Shown: positions 42,084-51,728, counted from the first letter of the stretch. The stretch: DNA of 64,000 nucleotides from Anabaena subtropica FACHB-260 (GCF_014697105.1 NZ_JACJRF010000011.1:80425-144424); one strand, 5' to 3'. Made by a program: numbers and translations. Notes: generated from the sequence alone by a model not told the origin.

Positions 42084-43601
42084 CTATGGGTGGTAGTGAG
42101 CCACCCGTCCGTAAGTTTCAGTCATCCCTTTGAGGCGATCGCTGACCTCTGGTGTTAAAGCTGCGGATTGATATCGCCAACCCCAACTCCCTACAGTTTT
42201 GCCAGGAAAATTCATCCGAGCTTCGCTACCCAAACCCAAAACGTCTTGTAGAGGAATAATTGCCTGATTAGCGACGGAACTTAGTGCTAATCGAATCACA
42301 TCCCAGTGGATTCCAGATGGACTATTACAGCCTAAATAACTCAAGACTTGTTCTCTTTCTAGGGGTGACAATTGGTCGAACCAACCAACTGTCGTGTCAT
42401 TATCGTGAGTACCTGTGTACACAACACAATTAGATTGATAATTGAACGGTAAAAAACGCTTTTCAGCTTGTGAACCTTCACCAAAGCCAAACTGTAAAAT
42501 TTTCATACCGGGAAAATCAAACTTATCTCGCAGAGCGTATACTTCTGGTGTAATTTCTCCCAAATCCTCAGCGATGATTGGCAATTGACCTAACTCTCGT
42601 TTGAGTACCTCAAAAAAAGCCTCTCCCGGCGCTTCCATCCACTCACCATTCATCGCAGTTGTTTCGCCCTGTTTGACAGCCCAGTAAGCTTGAAATCCCC
42701 GAAAGTGATCGATGCGAATCAAGTCTACATAATTGAGCATAGATTGGAAGCGCTGCACCCACCACTTGAAGTTTTCCTGCTTGAGGCGCGTCCAATTATA
42801 AACAGGGTTCCCCCACAGTTGCCCAGTAGTGCTGAAGTAATCTGGCGGGGTTCCTGCCATTAGTGCTGGTTCACCTGTGTGTTCATCAAGGCAAAAGTTT
42901 TCAGGATTAGCCCACACATCAGCACTATGATGAGCTACATAAATAGCGATATCTCCCAGTATCTCAATTCCGCGCTGGTTAGCATAGCGCTTCAGTTGTG
43001 ACCACTGCCAGAAAAACTCAAACTGTAAATATTTATGGTAGAAAACTTCATCGGCGAGTCGTTGTTGCCATTGTGCGATCGCCTCTGGTTTGCGCTGGGC
43101 GATCGCCATCTCCCAAGTATTCCAACTAGCGCCTTCATGGGTATCCTTGAGTGCCATGAACAAGGCATAATCATCTAGCCAATCAGCTTGATTCTTACAA
43201 AACTCTTTAAATTCCTGTTGCTGAACTGATGTTGCGCTAGTCTTGAAGTTCTGGCAGGCTGTTTGCAACATTGGTATCTTTGTTTGGATAACCTGGGGAA
43301 AATCTACCCTTTCAGTCGATAAATTGGGTAAATTAGCCAAATCATCTTCAACTAGCAAGCCCTTTTTATACAGCCAATCTGGGCTAATTAGCAGAGGATT
43401 GCCGGCGATCGCTGAATAACAAGCATAAGGAGAATTGCTATCCCCAGTAGGTCCCAATGGCAATATCTGCCAAAGTTGCTGTTTACTTTCTACTAAAAAA
43501 TCAACAAAGCGATAAGCTTCCGGCCCAAAGTCACCAATGCCAAACTGACTTGGCAAAGAAGTAGGGTGTAGCAGAATACCACTAGCTCTGGAAAAAGGCA
43601 T
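42084..43601 (-). CDS. malQ: 4-alpha-glucanotransferase (amylomaltase)
   Basis: A 505-aa GH77 enzyme that transfers malto-oligosaccharides during glycogen/maltodextrin turnover, cytosolic. It starts MPFSRASGILLHPTSLPSQFGIGDFGP, the standard family N-terminus. Catalytic motifs are DLIRIDHFRGFQAYW (nucleophile Asp), IIAEDLGEITPEV (acid/base Glu) and YTGTHDNDTTVGW (third Asp). ATG at 43601 has GGAGG 6 nt upstream; the frame goes on to 43643 without support. It complements glgX elsewhere in the window. A strong inverted repeat lies 130 bp upstream. Confidence 0.95.
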   Translation of the reverse strand: MPFSRASGILLHPTSLPSQFGIGDFGPEAYRFVDFLVESKQQLWQILPLGPTGDSNSPYACYSAIAGNPLLISPDWLYKKGLLVEDDLANLPNLSTERVDFPQVIQTKIPMLQTACQNFKTSATSVQQQEFKEFCKNQADWLDDYALFMALKDTHEGASWNTWEMAIAQRKPEAIAQWQQRLADEVFYHKYLQFEFFWQWSQLKRYANQRGIEILGDIAIYVAHHSADVWANPENFCLDEHTGEPALMAGTPPDYFSTTGQLWGNPVYNWTRLKQENFKWWVQRFQSMLNYVDLIRIDHFRGFQAYWAVKQGETTAMNGEWMEAPGEAFFEVLKRELGQLPIIAEDLGEITPEVYALRDKFDFPGMKILQFGFGEGSQAEKRFLPFNYQSNCVVYTGTHDNDTTVGWFDQLSPLEREQVLSYLGCNSPSGIHWDVIRLALSSVANQAIIPLQDVLGLGSEARMNFPGKTVGSWGWRYQSAALTPEVSDRLKGMTETYGRVAHYHP

Positions 43602-43730
43602 AATAAACCTCCATCTAACAAATAATAAAAATGGATCAATCAATCGACATAACTCGATAGCATAAAATTACGAAATTATCTAAAAATTTCGGTAACGTTC
43701 TTTCTGATTTCCGTAGAGCCGCAGTATGGA

Positions 43731-43771
43731 CATTGCACAGTAGATGAATTGAGGTCATCTACTGTGCAATG
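43731..43771. repeat. Perfect 17-bp inverted repeat
   Basis: CATTGCACAGTAGATGA (43731-43747) and its exact complement (43755-43771) with a 7-nt loop, between malQ and the upstream SnoaL-like gene (both minus strand). No T-run follows. Could be an RNA stem ending the SnoaL-like transcript, a regulator site for malQ, or a small repeat. Confidence 0.7.
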
Positions 43772-43892
43772 CCACAGTTTTTAAATGTCTTGGTAAAGTG
43801 GCAATCAAAAGTTTGATATTTTTATGTTGCCAGAGATACCATCTCTTTTCCAGTAAAGCTTGCTGTCAATGTGTAGTTTTTTGTGTTGAAGG

Positions 43893-44342
43893 CTACCACT
43901 GTTCTTGAAAGCTAGGATTGAATAAGAACTTTAATTTGTAGTTATTAACACTAACGTTATCCTCAACAATCTTACCGTTGCGGAATCGGAAGACATGGGT
44001 TTCGATGAATGTTATCTTTTTGCCAGTTGGAGCAACACCTAACATTGTTTGGGAATGAGTAGCAGTGACTTTAAAGCGCACAACTACCCGGTCTTCTCCA
44101 GCGAAGATGTCGTCAATATTCAAGCTAATGTCGGGAAAGGATTGGTGTATGTTATTAATTGCTTCTTTAGTAGTTTCGGGTCCAATGATGGGCTTTCCAT
44201 CGAGAGTAATCTCGGTGTAGTAAATGAAGTTTGGGTCAAGAATTTCGTCGGCTACACTCCCGTCGTTTACAGCGAGGAATTTCTCGACGTAACGACGGGC
44301 AATAGTGAGGTTATCAGTTTGTGTCTTTAGTGTAGTGTTCAT
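43893..44342 (-). CDS. SnoaL-like (ester-cyclase type) NTF2-like protein
   Basis: A 149-aa protein of the SnoaL-like polyketide-cyclase/ester-cyclase group: LTIARRYVEKFLAVNDGSVADEILDPNFIYY, GPETTKEAINNIHQSFPDISLNIDDIFAGEDRVVVRFKVTATHS, GVAPTGKKITFIETHVFRFRNGKIVED. This is the classical SnoaL pattern, including the Asp/His-rich pocket. ATG at 44342 has AGGAG 5 nt upstream; the frame reaches 44360. It lies 108 bp downstream of the P450 gene on the same strand and may be cotranscribed with it. Confidence 0.87.
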   Translation of the reverse strand: MNTTLKTQTDNLTIARRYVEKFLAVNDGSVADEILDPNFIYYTEITLDGKPIIGPETTKEAINNIHQSFPDISLNIDDIFAGEDRVVVRFKVTATHSQTMLGVAPTGKKITFIETHVFRFRNGKIVEDNVSVNNYKLKFLFNPSFQEQW

Positions 44343-44450
44343 ACTTTCTCCTTCAAGCACTTATAAACAGGTGAAGATGGTCAATCAAAAAGTAAAAGTA
44401 ACTGGCTTCTGGCAGTAATTAAAGTAAATAACTAGTGCTTCAACAGCCTT

Positions 44451-45773
44451 CTATCGACGATGTAATGTCATTTGGATGCCGTAGCGAGGTGTAAACGATT
44501 TCTGAGGGTAAGGTTCGAGTGTCTGATTGGGCGCTAATCGCGCTTGCCAGTGCTGTGCAAGAGTTGCTAATACTAGCGCATCTTTTGTTGGTGCGAAGTC
44601 TCGACCAGCACACTGTCGAGGACCAGCACTGAAGGGAAAATAGGAAAATTCTGGACGTGCTGCTTGTGCTTCTTGAGTCCAACGCAAAGGGTCAAACTGG
44701 TCGGGATCAACAAAATAGCGGTGATCGCGATGCATTAGATATTGGCTAAACACAACAATTGAACCAGCAGGCACCAGATAACGACCAAACGATATATTAT
44801 CGCGGACAAAGCGTCCGACAATCCACACGGAGGGATATAATCGTCGCACCTCTTTGAGTACCATCTCTGTATAAGGCAAGTATGGTAAATCTTCAAACGT
44901 TGGTGTCCGTCCTGCCAAGATATTTGTCAACTCGGTGTGTAACTGTGCCTCAACGTTGGGATATTCAGCAAGCAGATACCACACCCATGACAATGTTGTT
45001 GCGGTCACTTCATGCATTGAAAATATTATTTTTAATGCTTGATCTGCTATCTGCTCATCACTGATGGGTTGCCCATTCACCTGTTGTTTGAGCAACCAGG
45101 AGAACAAAGACCTTGAATCAAGAGGGGCAGAACGGCTAGCTTCTACCAGACCCAACATGAAGTTTAACAAATAAGAATGAGCTGCTTGTGCCTCTGATGT
45201 CATAGATACAGTTACAGGAGGTGCTAAATCATTTAGCAATGCCGCGATCGGATCAAAGCCATAGCCAACGTCCATTGTGATAATGGCATCAACAAGATCT
45301 GCTGCCTTTGCTTGCATATCAACCTTAAACAATGTTTTAAAAACAATGTCCAGTGTAATCTGCATTACCTCCTTATATATATCTACCTTCAGGAAGTCAC
45401 GCTGCTGGTGCATGGTATCCCAGCGCATATGTGCGTTGACAGCAGCCTCAGTCATTATCGGAGCATAAGTTGTACTCAACTGACCTTCAAACAGGGGTAA
45501 TACTCCAGACATCTGCTGTAAATAAGATCCTTCTGCACTTATATCTTTCCGTTTTGCAAAATAGCTAGATTTAGTAACGAATACATCACGGATAAAGTCA
45601 GGATGATTAAGCAAGTAGATGTCTTGTGTGCCAAAAGGTAGGCGTACAATATCATCGTCGTGAGTTTGCACGAGATTGCTCACGAAGTCAAGAGGACTGC
45701 GGCGTAAAGCTTGCAGTGTGTTATCAAAGGTCGCATCCGCAGGAATTGTCACAGTTGCATCTATGTTTGGCAT
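44451..45773 (-). CDS. Cytochrome P450
   Basis: A 440-aa soluble P450 monooxygenase. The haem-binding loop FSAGPRQCAG is intact (proximal Cys388), ExxR is KEVR at about 303, and the I-helix motif is MHEVTATTLSW (about 251-261), with the usual acid-alcohol pair altered to EVTATT. A PERF-like FDPLRW follows. No N-terminal membrane anchor. Looks like a bacterial class I-type enzyme needing external ferredoxin; cyanobacterial ones often oxidise fatty acids, terpenoids or alkanes, but substrate is unknown here. Flanked by a GMC oxidoreductase (upstream, 291 bp) and a SnoaL-like gene (downstream). Confidence 0.93.
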   Translation of the reverse strand: MPNIDATVTIPADATFDNTLQALRRSPLDFVSNLVQTHDDDIVRLPFGTQDIYLLNHPDFIRDVFVTKSSYFAKRKDISAEGSYLQQMSGVLPLFEGQLSTTYAPIMTEAAVNAHMRWDTMHQQRDFLKVDIYKEVMQITLDIVFKTLFKVDMQAKAADLVDAIITMDVGYGFDPIAALLNDLAPPVTVSMTSEAQAAHSYLLNFMLGLVEASRSAPLDSRSLFSWLLKQQVNGQPISDEQIADQALKIIFSMHEVTATTLSWVWYLLAEYPNVEAQLHTELTNILAGRTPTFEDLPYLPYTEMVLKEVRRLYPSVWIVGRFVRDNISFGRYLVPAGSIVVFSQYLMHRDHRYFVDPDQFDPLRWTQEAQAARPEFSYFPFSAGPRQCAGRDFAPTKDALVLATLAQHWQARLAPNQTLEPYPQKSFTPRYGIQMTLHRR

Positions 45774-46064
45774 AGACTTGTCCTTAAATTATTGAGAGAA
45801 CTATACTTTGGTAAGTACTTGGGCAGAATTAATTAGACAAAAGCAAAGAGGAAGGGAAAGTAATATCATGTCCGCCTAAAGACTTATCATTTAGGCTGAC
45901 GGGAGGACATCGGAACGCAAAGACGCACAGAGATTTTAATGATAAGTGATTAGCCGGACTTGATATGATAGTTTGTCGCAATCTTGAAGCTGTTATTTCC
46001 TTGCCTGTGGTAAGGACTTTAACTTTGCCTTCACCATTTGCCAACTTCAAAAATTTATCTCCAA

Positions 46065-47687
46065 TCAGATTTTGCCTGCAAGTACTTGTCGAACAGGAGG
46101 AGCTTGAATTTCTTCAGTCTGAGTAATTAAATGATTCACTACAATGCGATCAGACTCTAAAATCATATCTACCAGTTTTTCACCGATCATCAGGCATGGA
46201 GCATGGGTGTTACCACTCACAACCGCCGGCATGATAGAAGCGTCTGCCACTCGTAGTCCTTCAACTCCGTAAACTCGCAACTGCGGATCAACTACCGCCA
46301 AACTATCACGCCCCATTTTACAGGTAGATGAAGGATGCCACTCGGTTCTACATAATTGACGAATGCTTTGATAAAACTCTTGCTTTGTTTTAACGTGTAG
46401 TCCAGGCGACAGTTCTTTAATCCCAATCTCGTCAAAGTAATGTGTATTCATGATTTCACGGGCGATTTCAATTCCCTTCATGAGTGCTTCCATATCAGCA
46501 TCACACTGCATATAGTTGGTTCTGACGATCGCCATATGCAATGGATTGTTAGAATGTAGTGTTACACTGCCTGTACTCTGGGGGCGTATCAGCGTCGGGC
46601 AGCAATTGAAATGCGTACCGCCAATAAAAAGTTCTTCTTTGCCAAAGAAAAAAGGACTAAACGAGAACTGCAAATCAGGCGCAGTATTTTCCATACCACT
46701 GCGACTATGAGTGAATAAGCCAACTTCAGTAATTACCCGTGGTATAGGTTGTTCTTGTTGACACTCATAGCCCATATCGAGTAGTACATGATCTTGCAAG
46801 TTTTGCCCAACCCCTGGTAAATCTACTACCACTGGAATATCGTGTGCTTCCAAGTGGCCAGCTGGGCCAATCCCTGCAAGCATTAGTAGTTTGGGTGAGA
46901 CAAATGCCCCAGCACTTAAAATGACTTCACGCTCTGCCGTGACAGTATGCAAAATGCCTTCCTGGAGATATTCGACACCTACTACACGTGTCCCTTTTAA
47001 CAGGAGGCGGGTTACATATGCCTTGATTTGGAGCGTCAGGTTAGGACGTTCTAAGGCTGGGTATAAGTATGCAACAGCAGCACTACAGCGCTTGCCATCT
47101 TTCGTGTGGGCGTATTGATAGATACCCATACCTCCTGCTTGCTGGGCACCATTAAAATCCCAAGGTGGGGGATTGTAACCAAGTTCAACTCCTCCTTCTA
47201 AAAATGCCTGGGAGACGGGCGTGGGGTTCGTATGGTCAACAACGCGAACTGGACCACCAATCCCGTGATATTCTGAAGCTCCACCAGCATAGTCTTCCGA
47301 TTTTTTAAAGTAGGGCAAAACTTCACGATAGCTCCAACCGTCGCAGCCCAGGTAGTTCCAGTAATCGTAGTCGTGTCTGCTGCCTCGTACATGGATCATA
47401 CCATTGATCGAGCTGCCACCGCCTACTACCTTACCCTGTGAAATGGGTAACTTACGTCCACCAAGATACTTTTCTTCCTCAGTGAGATACTGCCAATCAG
47501 CATCCGTGTTCCACGCACCTGTGAAAAAAGAACGCAAGTCGGAATTGCGGAAAGCAGGTTTGTCATCTGTGTCTCCTGCTTCTAGCACAAGAACGTTGAT
47601 ACCTGGGTTTTCGCTCAGACGACTGGCAACCACGCAGCCTGTTGCACCAGCCCCAATCACAATATAGTCAAATGCTTGATTGCTCAT
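46065..47687 (-). CDS. GMC-family oxidoreductase (choline dehydrogenase-like)
   Basis: A 540-aa FAD enzyme. ADP-binding motif GAGATGCVVASRL (about 12-24), GMC signature GKVVGGGSSINGMIHVRGSRHDYDYW, second signature SAGAFVSPKLLMLAGIGP, and the C-terminal catalytic region EWHPSSTCKMG with His at about 451 and SGNTHAP at about 491-497. No signal peptide. Such enzymes oxidise primary alcohols or sugars to aldehydes or lactones using quinone or oxygen. Upstream of the P450 on the same strand; a member of the shared promoter family stands about 250 bp before its ATG. Confidence 0.93.
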   Translation of the reverse strand: MSNQAFDYIVIGAGATGCVVASRLSENPGINVLVLEAGDTDDKPAFRNSDLRSFFTGAWNTDADWQYLTEEEKYLGGRKLPISQGKVVGGGSSINGMIHVRGSRHDYDYWNYLGCDGWSYREVLPYFKKSEDYAGGASEYHGIGGPVRVVDHTNPTPVSQAFLEGGVELGYNPPPWDFNGAQQAGGMGIYQYAHTKDGKRCSAAVAYLYPALERPNLTLQIKAYVTRLLLKGTRVVGVEYLQEGILHTVTAEREVILSAGAFVSPKLLMLAGIGPAGHLEAHDIPVVVDLPGVGQNLQDHVLLDMGYECQQEQPIPRVITEVGLFTHSRSGMENTAPDLQFSFSPFFFGKEELFIGGTHFNCCPTLIRPQSTGSVTLHSNNPLHMAIVRTNYMQCDADMEALMKGIEIAREIMNTHYFDEIGIKELSPGLHVKTKQEFYQSIRQLCRTEWHPSSTCKMGRDSLAVVDPQLRVYGVEGLRVADASIMPAVVSGNTHAPCLMIGEKLVDMILESDRIVVNHLITQTEEIQAPPVRQVLAGKI

Positions 47688-48194
47688 AATTTTTAACTTT
47701 GATTCAGATCTTGGTTAACGAAGATTATCAAATTCCCAGTGATTAACATGTTAATTCTGAATTTTCTTGTGAAAATCAGGTGACATTAGTACGGTAAAAA
47801 GATGATTGTTTCATCAAACATATCAGTTGAGGCTTATATTAAGCTCAAGCATCTTTACCCATCAACTTAAACTCGATAATCTACTAAATGTTGAACTGGA
47901 ATGCTAGTAACCTTTTTGAAGTATTTGCTAAAAATTTTAGTAAAGTTAAAACACAATTACAAGGGTTAATATTTATCAGATAGTAGTTATTGTTTGGCTT
48001 TTAAAAAATAAAAACGAAATTGGCTTGATGTACAAATTAATCATGGTATATATTCAGTAAATTAGTCCGTCCACGGCTTTGATGAATCATTCTTTGATGG
48101 TATATAAACCCGCGCTATAAAGCACAAATTAGCACTGTATACCTACGAAGTTGGTTGGGGAGTTGATGTACTGAATCAAATAGAAGAAGTGAGT
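47688..48194. other. Leader region of the GMC gene and IS flank
   Basis: About 500 bp of A/T-rich DNA between the GMC start and the first recognisable bases of the ISL3 relic. It contains promoter-like copy D. No gene or terminal inverted repeat of the IS could be defined here. Confidence 0.5.
47934..47969 (-). promoter_or_regulatory. Shared promoter-like element (copy D, GMC gene)
   Basis: Minus strand: TTAACCCTTGTAAT with TTGTAA as -35, 17 bp, then TAAAAT as -10. Predicted start near 47927, about 240 bp before the GMC ATG. Confidence 0.62.
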
Positions 48195-48787
48195 ATTTAT
48201 CTCTGGTTGCCTTATAGAAAATTAGTGGAATAATTAATGCCAAATGCTAATATCACGGCTAAATTGTTCCATATAATGAAACAAGTTACGGACGAATTAG
48301 ATACAATGCGGAAAGCTGAAAAAAAGCAGCTATATCGTTAGAAGATTCATCAGAAAAAGTACTCAAATTAGCGGCATTAAATCAAAGTAAATATAGCTTA
48401 CTAAAAAATAAATATTCATGAAGTGATAAGCAGACAATTAAATTAAAATATGTCCTGAAAGCGTCGCCTAATCTAGCTAAAATGCACGTACTTAAAGAAG
48501 AATTTCGTCAAATATTTGAAACGAGTAAATCTTGGGGAGATAGCATAACAAGATTACTAGATTGGATGTATGAAGCACGTACATATTTTCCCAAAGCTCT
48601 AGGTACAATGGTGAGATGGTTTGGTGAAATAGTTGGTTATTTTGACGGAAAAACTACCAGTGGTACTGTAGAGGGAATTAATAATAAACTCAAGTTAATT
48701 AAAAGACTTGGTTATGGCTTTCGTAACTTTAGTAATTTTAGATTACGCAGTTTATTAAACTGGCACTTTTCTGTTAATGCTCCATAA
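48195..48787 (+). pseudogene. ISL3-family transposase, 3' remnant, frameshifted
   Basis: A decayed transposase. Traces in shifting frames give VSIYLWLPYRKLVE, then MPNANITAKLFHIMKQVTDELDTMRKAEKKQ with stops in between, and from 48482 an uninterrupted 101-codon end (HVLKEEFRQIFETSKSWGDS...SGTVEGINNKLKLIKRLGYGF) that is the diagnostic C-terminus of DDE ISL3 transposases. The first half of the gene is missing. Its stop codon overlaps the 3' end of the opposite-strand SMP-30 gene by 14 bp. Non-functional. Confidence 0.85.
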
Positions 48788-49802
48788 AAGTTCCTGAAGA
48801 ACCGCTAATGTCTAACCCAGGTTCGCCAAGATTTAAGCGGAAGATCCCCCCAAACCCACTTTCTGCTTTTATCCCACCGGTGACGAATAGCTGGTCGTAC
48901 TTCAAGCCTGCAAAAGCACAGTTGCTAGTAGTTAAGTTACCGCTGGAATATCGCCGAATTAGTCTGCCCTCTGGATTGAGAACTTCCACTTGACCCATAC
49001 CATAATGAGCTACGTAGAGATTTCCTACGGCATCCTGGCATATTCCATCAGGCTTATTGTCGATTTGATCTCTCTGTTTGACAGGGAGTTCAGCAAACAC
49101 TTTCTGCGCCCCTACCTTTCCTGGTGAAATCAAATCGTAGACTAGAATTCGATTTCTATTACTCTCGGCGACAAAAAGCCTCTGGCGATCGTGCGTCAGA
49201 AGAATGCCATTGGCAAAAGCCAATCCGGTAACGACTGAGTTGATTTTCCCCACAGTATCTACATAGTAGACTGCGCCGTTTGGGATTTGCGGGTTTGAAT
49301 TACCGGAATCTGTGAAGTAAAAGCCGCCTTCTTCTGGATTGATGGTGATGTCGTTAGGATATTGTAAAGGCTTGCCGTCAAATTCCTTCGCCACCACCTT
49401 CAGGAGTTTGCCATCGGCATCTAGCTGCACCACTGAGTTTTTGGCAGCGATAATATGAGTGCCGTCTGGCATTATTTTATGACCATTAGCACCTGGGACT
49501 TTAGCCCAGATTCGCTGGATACCGTCGGGAGTTAAAACTGTAATTGTCCCGGCTTGGGTTTGGGAGAAGTAGAGATTGCCATCATTGTCTAAAACAACTC
49601 CTTCGGTATATTTGTCGCTTTGCACAACCTTTATTGGTGAGACGAAATATGCTGGCGGGAGTGTTATTTCAGACGAGGTAGATGTGCTGTCCTCTTTAAA
49701 AGAACTACAGGAGGTCAGCAGCAAGAGATTTACAAAGCTAAAAACCATTAAATGAAAGTTCGGTATAACAGAAAAACATTTATTTTTAGTGGTCTTTTTC
49801 AT
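48774..49802 (-). CDS. SMP-30/gluconolactonase-type beta-propeller lipoprotein
   Basis: A 342-aa protein. Chosen start at 49802 gives MKKTTKNKC... with lipobox LTSC (lipidated Cys32); the frame extends to 49898. The mature part is a six-bladed propeller of the SMP-30/gluconolactonase/strictosidine-synthase-like group: YTEGVVLDNDGNLYFSQTQAG, YPNDITINPEEGGFYFTDSGN, GLAFANGILLTHDRQRLFVAESNRNRILVY, KPDGICQDAVGNLYVAHYGMG, SNCAFAGLKYDQLFVTGG. Glu and Asn/Asp metal ligands are in place, so lactone hydrolysis is likely. The last residues (GSSGTFMEH) run into the ISL3 relic and may be a replaced C-terminus. Between two GMC genes, next to a porin. Confidence 0.86.
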   Translation of the reverse strand: MKKTTKNKCFSVIPNFHLMVFSFVNLLLLTSCSSFKEDSTSTSSEITLPPAYFVSPIKVVQSDKYTEGVVLDNDGNLYFSQTQAGTITVLTPDGIQRIWAKVPGANGHKIMPDGTHIIAAKNSVVQLDADGKLLKVVAKEFDGKPLQYPNDITINPEEGGFYFTDSGNSNPQIPNGAVYYVDTVGKINSVVTGLAFANGILLTHDRQRLFVAESNRNRILVYDLISPGKVGAQKVFAELPVKQRDQIDNKPDGICQDAVGNLYVAHYGMGQVEVLNPEGRLIRRYSSGNLTTSNCAFAGLKYDQLFVTGGIKAESGFGGIFRLNLGEPGLDISGSSGTFMEH

Positions 49803-49925
49803 ACAAATGTAAATCATCTGATTTACATTTAACTTCCATTTTTCCTGTATATTAGATGCTAAGAAATTTTGCAAAGACTGTTGACTTTGCTTTAACATAA
49901 TATTAAATACCCTCTGCTAATTTTT

Positions 49926-51650
49926 TTAGAAAAATAAACTGGTTCGCAAAGTACCAGTGATAATCGTACCGTTGCTTTCCTGGTTGGCAGGATTAGTTAT
50001 AATCTGGATAGCAGGTGTGATCCGAATGTTGTCGCTAAGTGGCAAATTATAAAATACTTCAACGTTAGTTTGTGTCGCGCTACCCACTTTAGTATCAATA
50101 AATGGCTGAGCTGCGGCGATACCAGCTAAAGCACCTGGCTTGAATAGGTCTCTGAAAGCAATACCAGCCATCCAGTAGTTGGGGTGAATGTCACCAAAAA
50201 TCGTGTCATTGTAGCTGGCATAGCCGTAGCGACCAAAGACAGCCAATTGTTCTAAGAGAGCCAGTTCTAAGTTAACCCCGAAGGCATCAAACTGATTATC
50301 AAATACATTGCCGTGACTGTACAGGAGGCGTAGAGCAAAAGTTTTAGATGGGGTATATTCTAGCTCAACACTAGTCTGATTAGGAGATCCGAACAAGCCA
50401 TTACTACTATCTCCATTGGGATATAGCAAGTTGATTAGAGGTGACCCACTAGCAGAACCCTGCCTACTGGGGTTGGGAGCAGCCGCACGAGGAGCCAAAT
50501 ACCCTGCCCGCACTGTAAATGGCCCTGAATTCGGATTCCAGTTAATAACAACGCCACCTCCCAAGTCCAAGAAAGGTAAGGCAATAAGGTTATTATTAAA
50601 TACCAGAGATGTGAAGTCAAAATAGCCACGGTTGGCGTAACTATTCTGATCGAGATAGTCTTGGACAGATAATGTTGGTCCGAAGGTTACTGTGAAGTCA
50701 TTGAACGGCGTAAAGGTGTATTGTAACCGAGCAAGCTGAACTTCTTCATCGATCGCGGAACGAAGAGAAAAGTCCACAGCACTACCAAAGTTTGGTTCTA
50801 AGAATCCTGCGGCGTTATCCCTACCGCGAGCGCTACCCATCTCTAAACGGACTAGCAGCATATCTGTACCGCTAAAGCTGGTGTTTAAATTTAGGGAAGC
50901 TCGATAAACGACGGTGGCATCTGGATTTTCATTGGTAATTTCTGCACCTGTTGGGTCAATTATGCGATCGCCACTGAAGCCTCCTGTTGCCACAGCAGCG
51001 ACTAGTAAGCCTGTAAGTTTAGTGGTAGTCGAGAACTGATTAGCTTCTAGCTGTGCGGTATGAGATTCTATAGTTTTTACGCGATCGCTCAAACTTGTCA
51101 ATTCTGTTGCAAACTCTTTCCTGAGTCTTTGCAAAATTAATAAATCTTGATCGGATATCTGCGTTGCCAGTCCAGATGCGGTTAGCTGATTGACTTGCTC
51201 AAGTACTGCATATATTCCCGTAGCAAACTCATAACGGGTCATAACTCGGTTGCCCTGGTAAGTACCATCTGAGTAGCCTGCAACTATTCCATACCGCTTA
51301 ATCAAAGACTGGAGTGCCTGGAAAGCCCAGTCAGTAGGCTGCACATCTGAAAGCTGACTTGTTGAGGTAACCGGATTATTAAACGTATCTATGGGAACAG
51401 TCTGCTTTTGAGGAACGCTTTCAGTCTGAGCTAGTGGGGAAGATCTCACTGGAGTAGGTTCCAGTAGTTCAATAGTTTGGCTATTCTCTTTACTGATAGT
51501 AGTATCTATAGTAAAGCTAACCTCACCAGTCGCAACTGGCTCAGGAATAATGGTAGAAGATTGTGAAATTTGAGCCAGTACAGAAGTGATTTGAAAAATC
51601 AAACCAAGGATATTTATACTTCCAGCAAGGCACAAGTAAAACTTTTTCAT
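49926..51650 (-). CDS. SLH-domain carbohydrate/iron porin (OprB family)
   Basis: A 574-aa outer-membrane protein of the cyanobacterial SLH-OprB type. Signal peptide MKKFYLCLAGSINILGLIFQITSVLAQ; a low-complexity linker; one SLH domain at about 103-155 (DVQPTDWAFQALQSLIKRYGIVAGYSDGTYQGNRVMTRYEFA); a coiled-coil stretch at about 165-200; and an OprB beta-barrel from about 205 to the C-terminal Phe (RTSLFF). Such porins let small solutes, sugars or iron cross the outer membrane and bind peptidoglycan via SLH. It lies 123 bp upstream of the SMP-30 gene on the same strand. Confidence 0.92.
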   Translation of the reverse strand: MKKFYLCLAGSINILGLIFQITSVLAQISQSSTIIPEPVATGEVSFTIDTTISKENSQTIELLEPTPVRSSPLAQTESVPQKQTVPIDTFNNPVTSTSQLSDVQPTDWAFQALQSLIKRYGIVAGYSDGTYQGNRVMTRYEFATGIYAVLEQVNQLTASGLATQISDQDLLILQRLRKEFATELTSLSDRVKTIESHTAQLEANQFSTTTKLTGLLVAAVATGGFSGDRIIDPTGAEITNENPDATVVYRASLNLNTSFSGTDMLLVRLEMGSARGRDNAAGFLEPNFGSAVDFSLRSAIDEEVQLARLQYTFTPFNDFTVTFGPTLSVQDYLDQNSYANRGYFDFTSLVFNNNLIALPFLDLGGGVVINWNPNSGPFTVRAGYLAPRAAAPNPSRQGSASGSPLINLLYPNGDSSNGLFGSPNQTSVELEYTPSKTFALRLLYSHGNVFDNQFDAFGVNLELALLEQLAVFGRYGYASYNDTIFGDIHPNYWMAGIAFRDLFKPGALAGIAAAQPFIDTKVGSATQTNVEVFYNLPLSDNIRITPAIQIITNPANQESNGTIITGTLRTSLFF

Positions 51651-51678
51651 TGCTTTTAGATTATGGAAAAAACTTAAG

Positions 51679-51728
51679 GGTTAAGGGAAAAGAGGTGAAT
51701 ATTTGTCCTTTTTCCTTTCCCCTTAACC
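51679..51728 (-). promoter_or_regulatory. Leader hairpin of the porin gene
   Basis: GGTTAAGGGAAAAG and CTTTCCCCTTAACC form a 14-bp stem with one mismatch and a 22-nt loop, 30-80 bp upstream of the porin ATG. It would sit in the 5' untranslated RNA and might affect translation or stability. Confidence 0.4.

Noticed and set aside
45829..46050. 73-codon minus-strand frame between P450 and GMC-1
   Set aside because: It runs through a common intergenic repeat (GCAAAGACGCACAGAG-like) and has no family match; likely not a gene.
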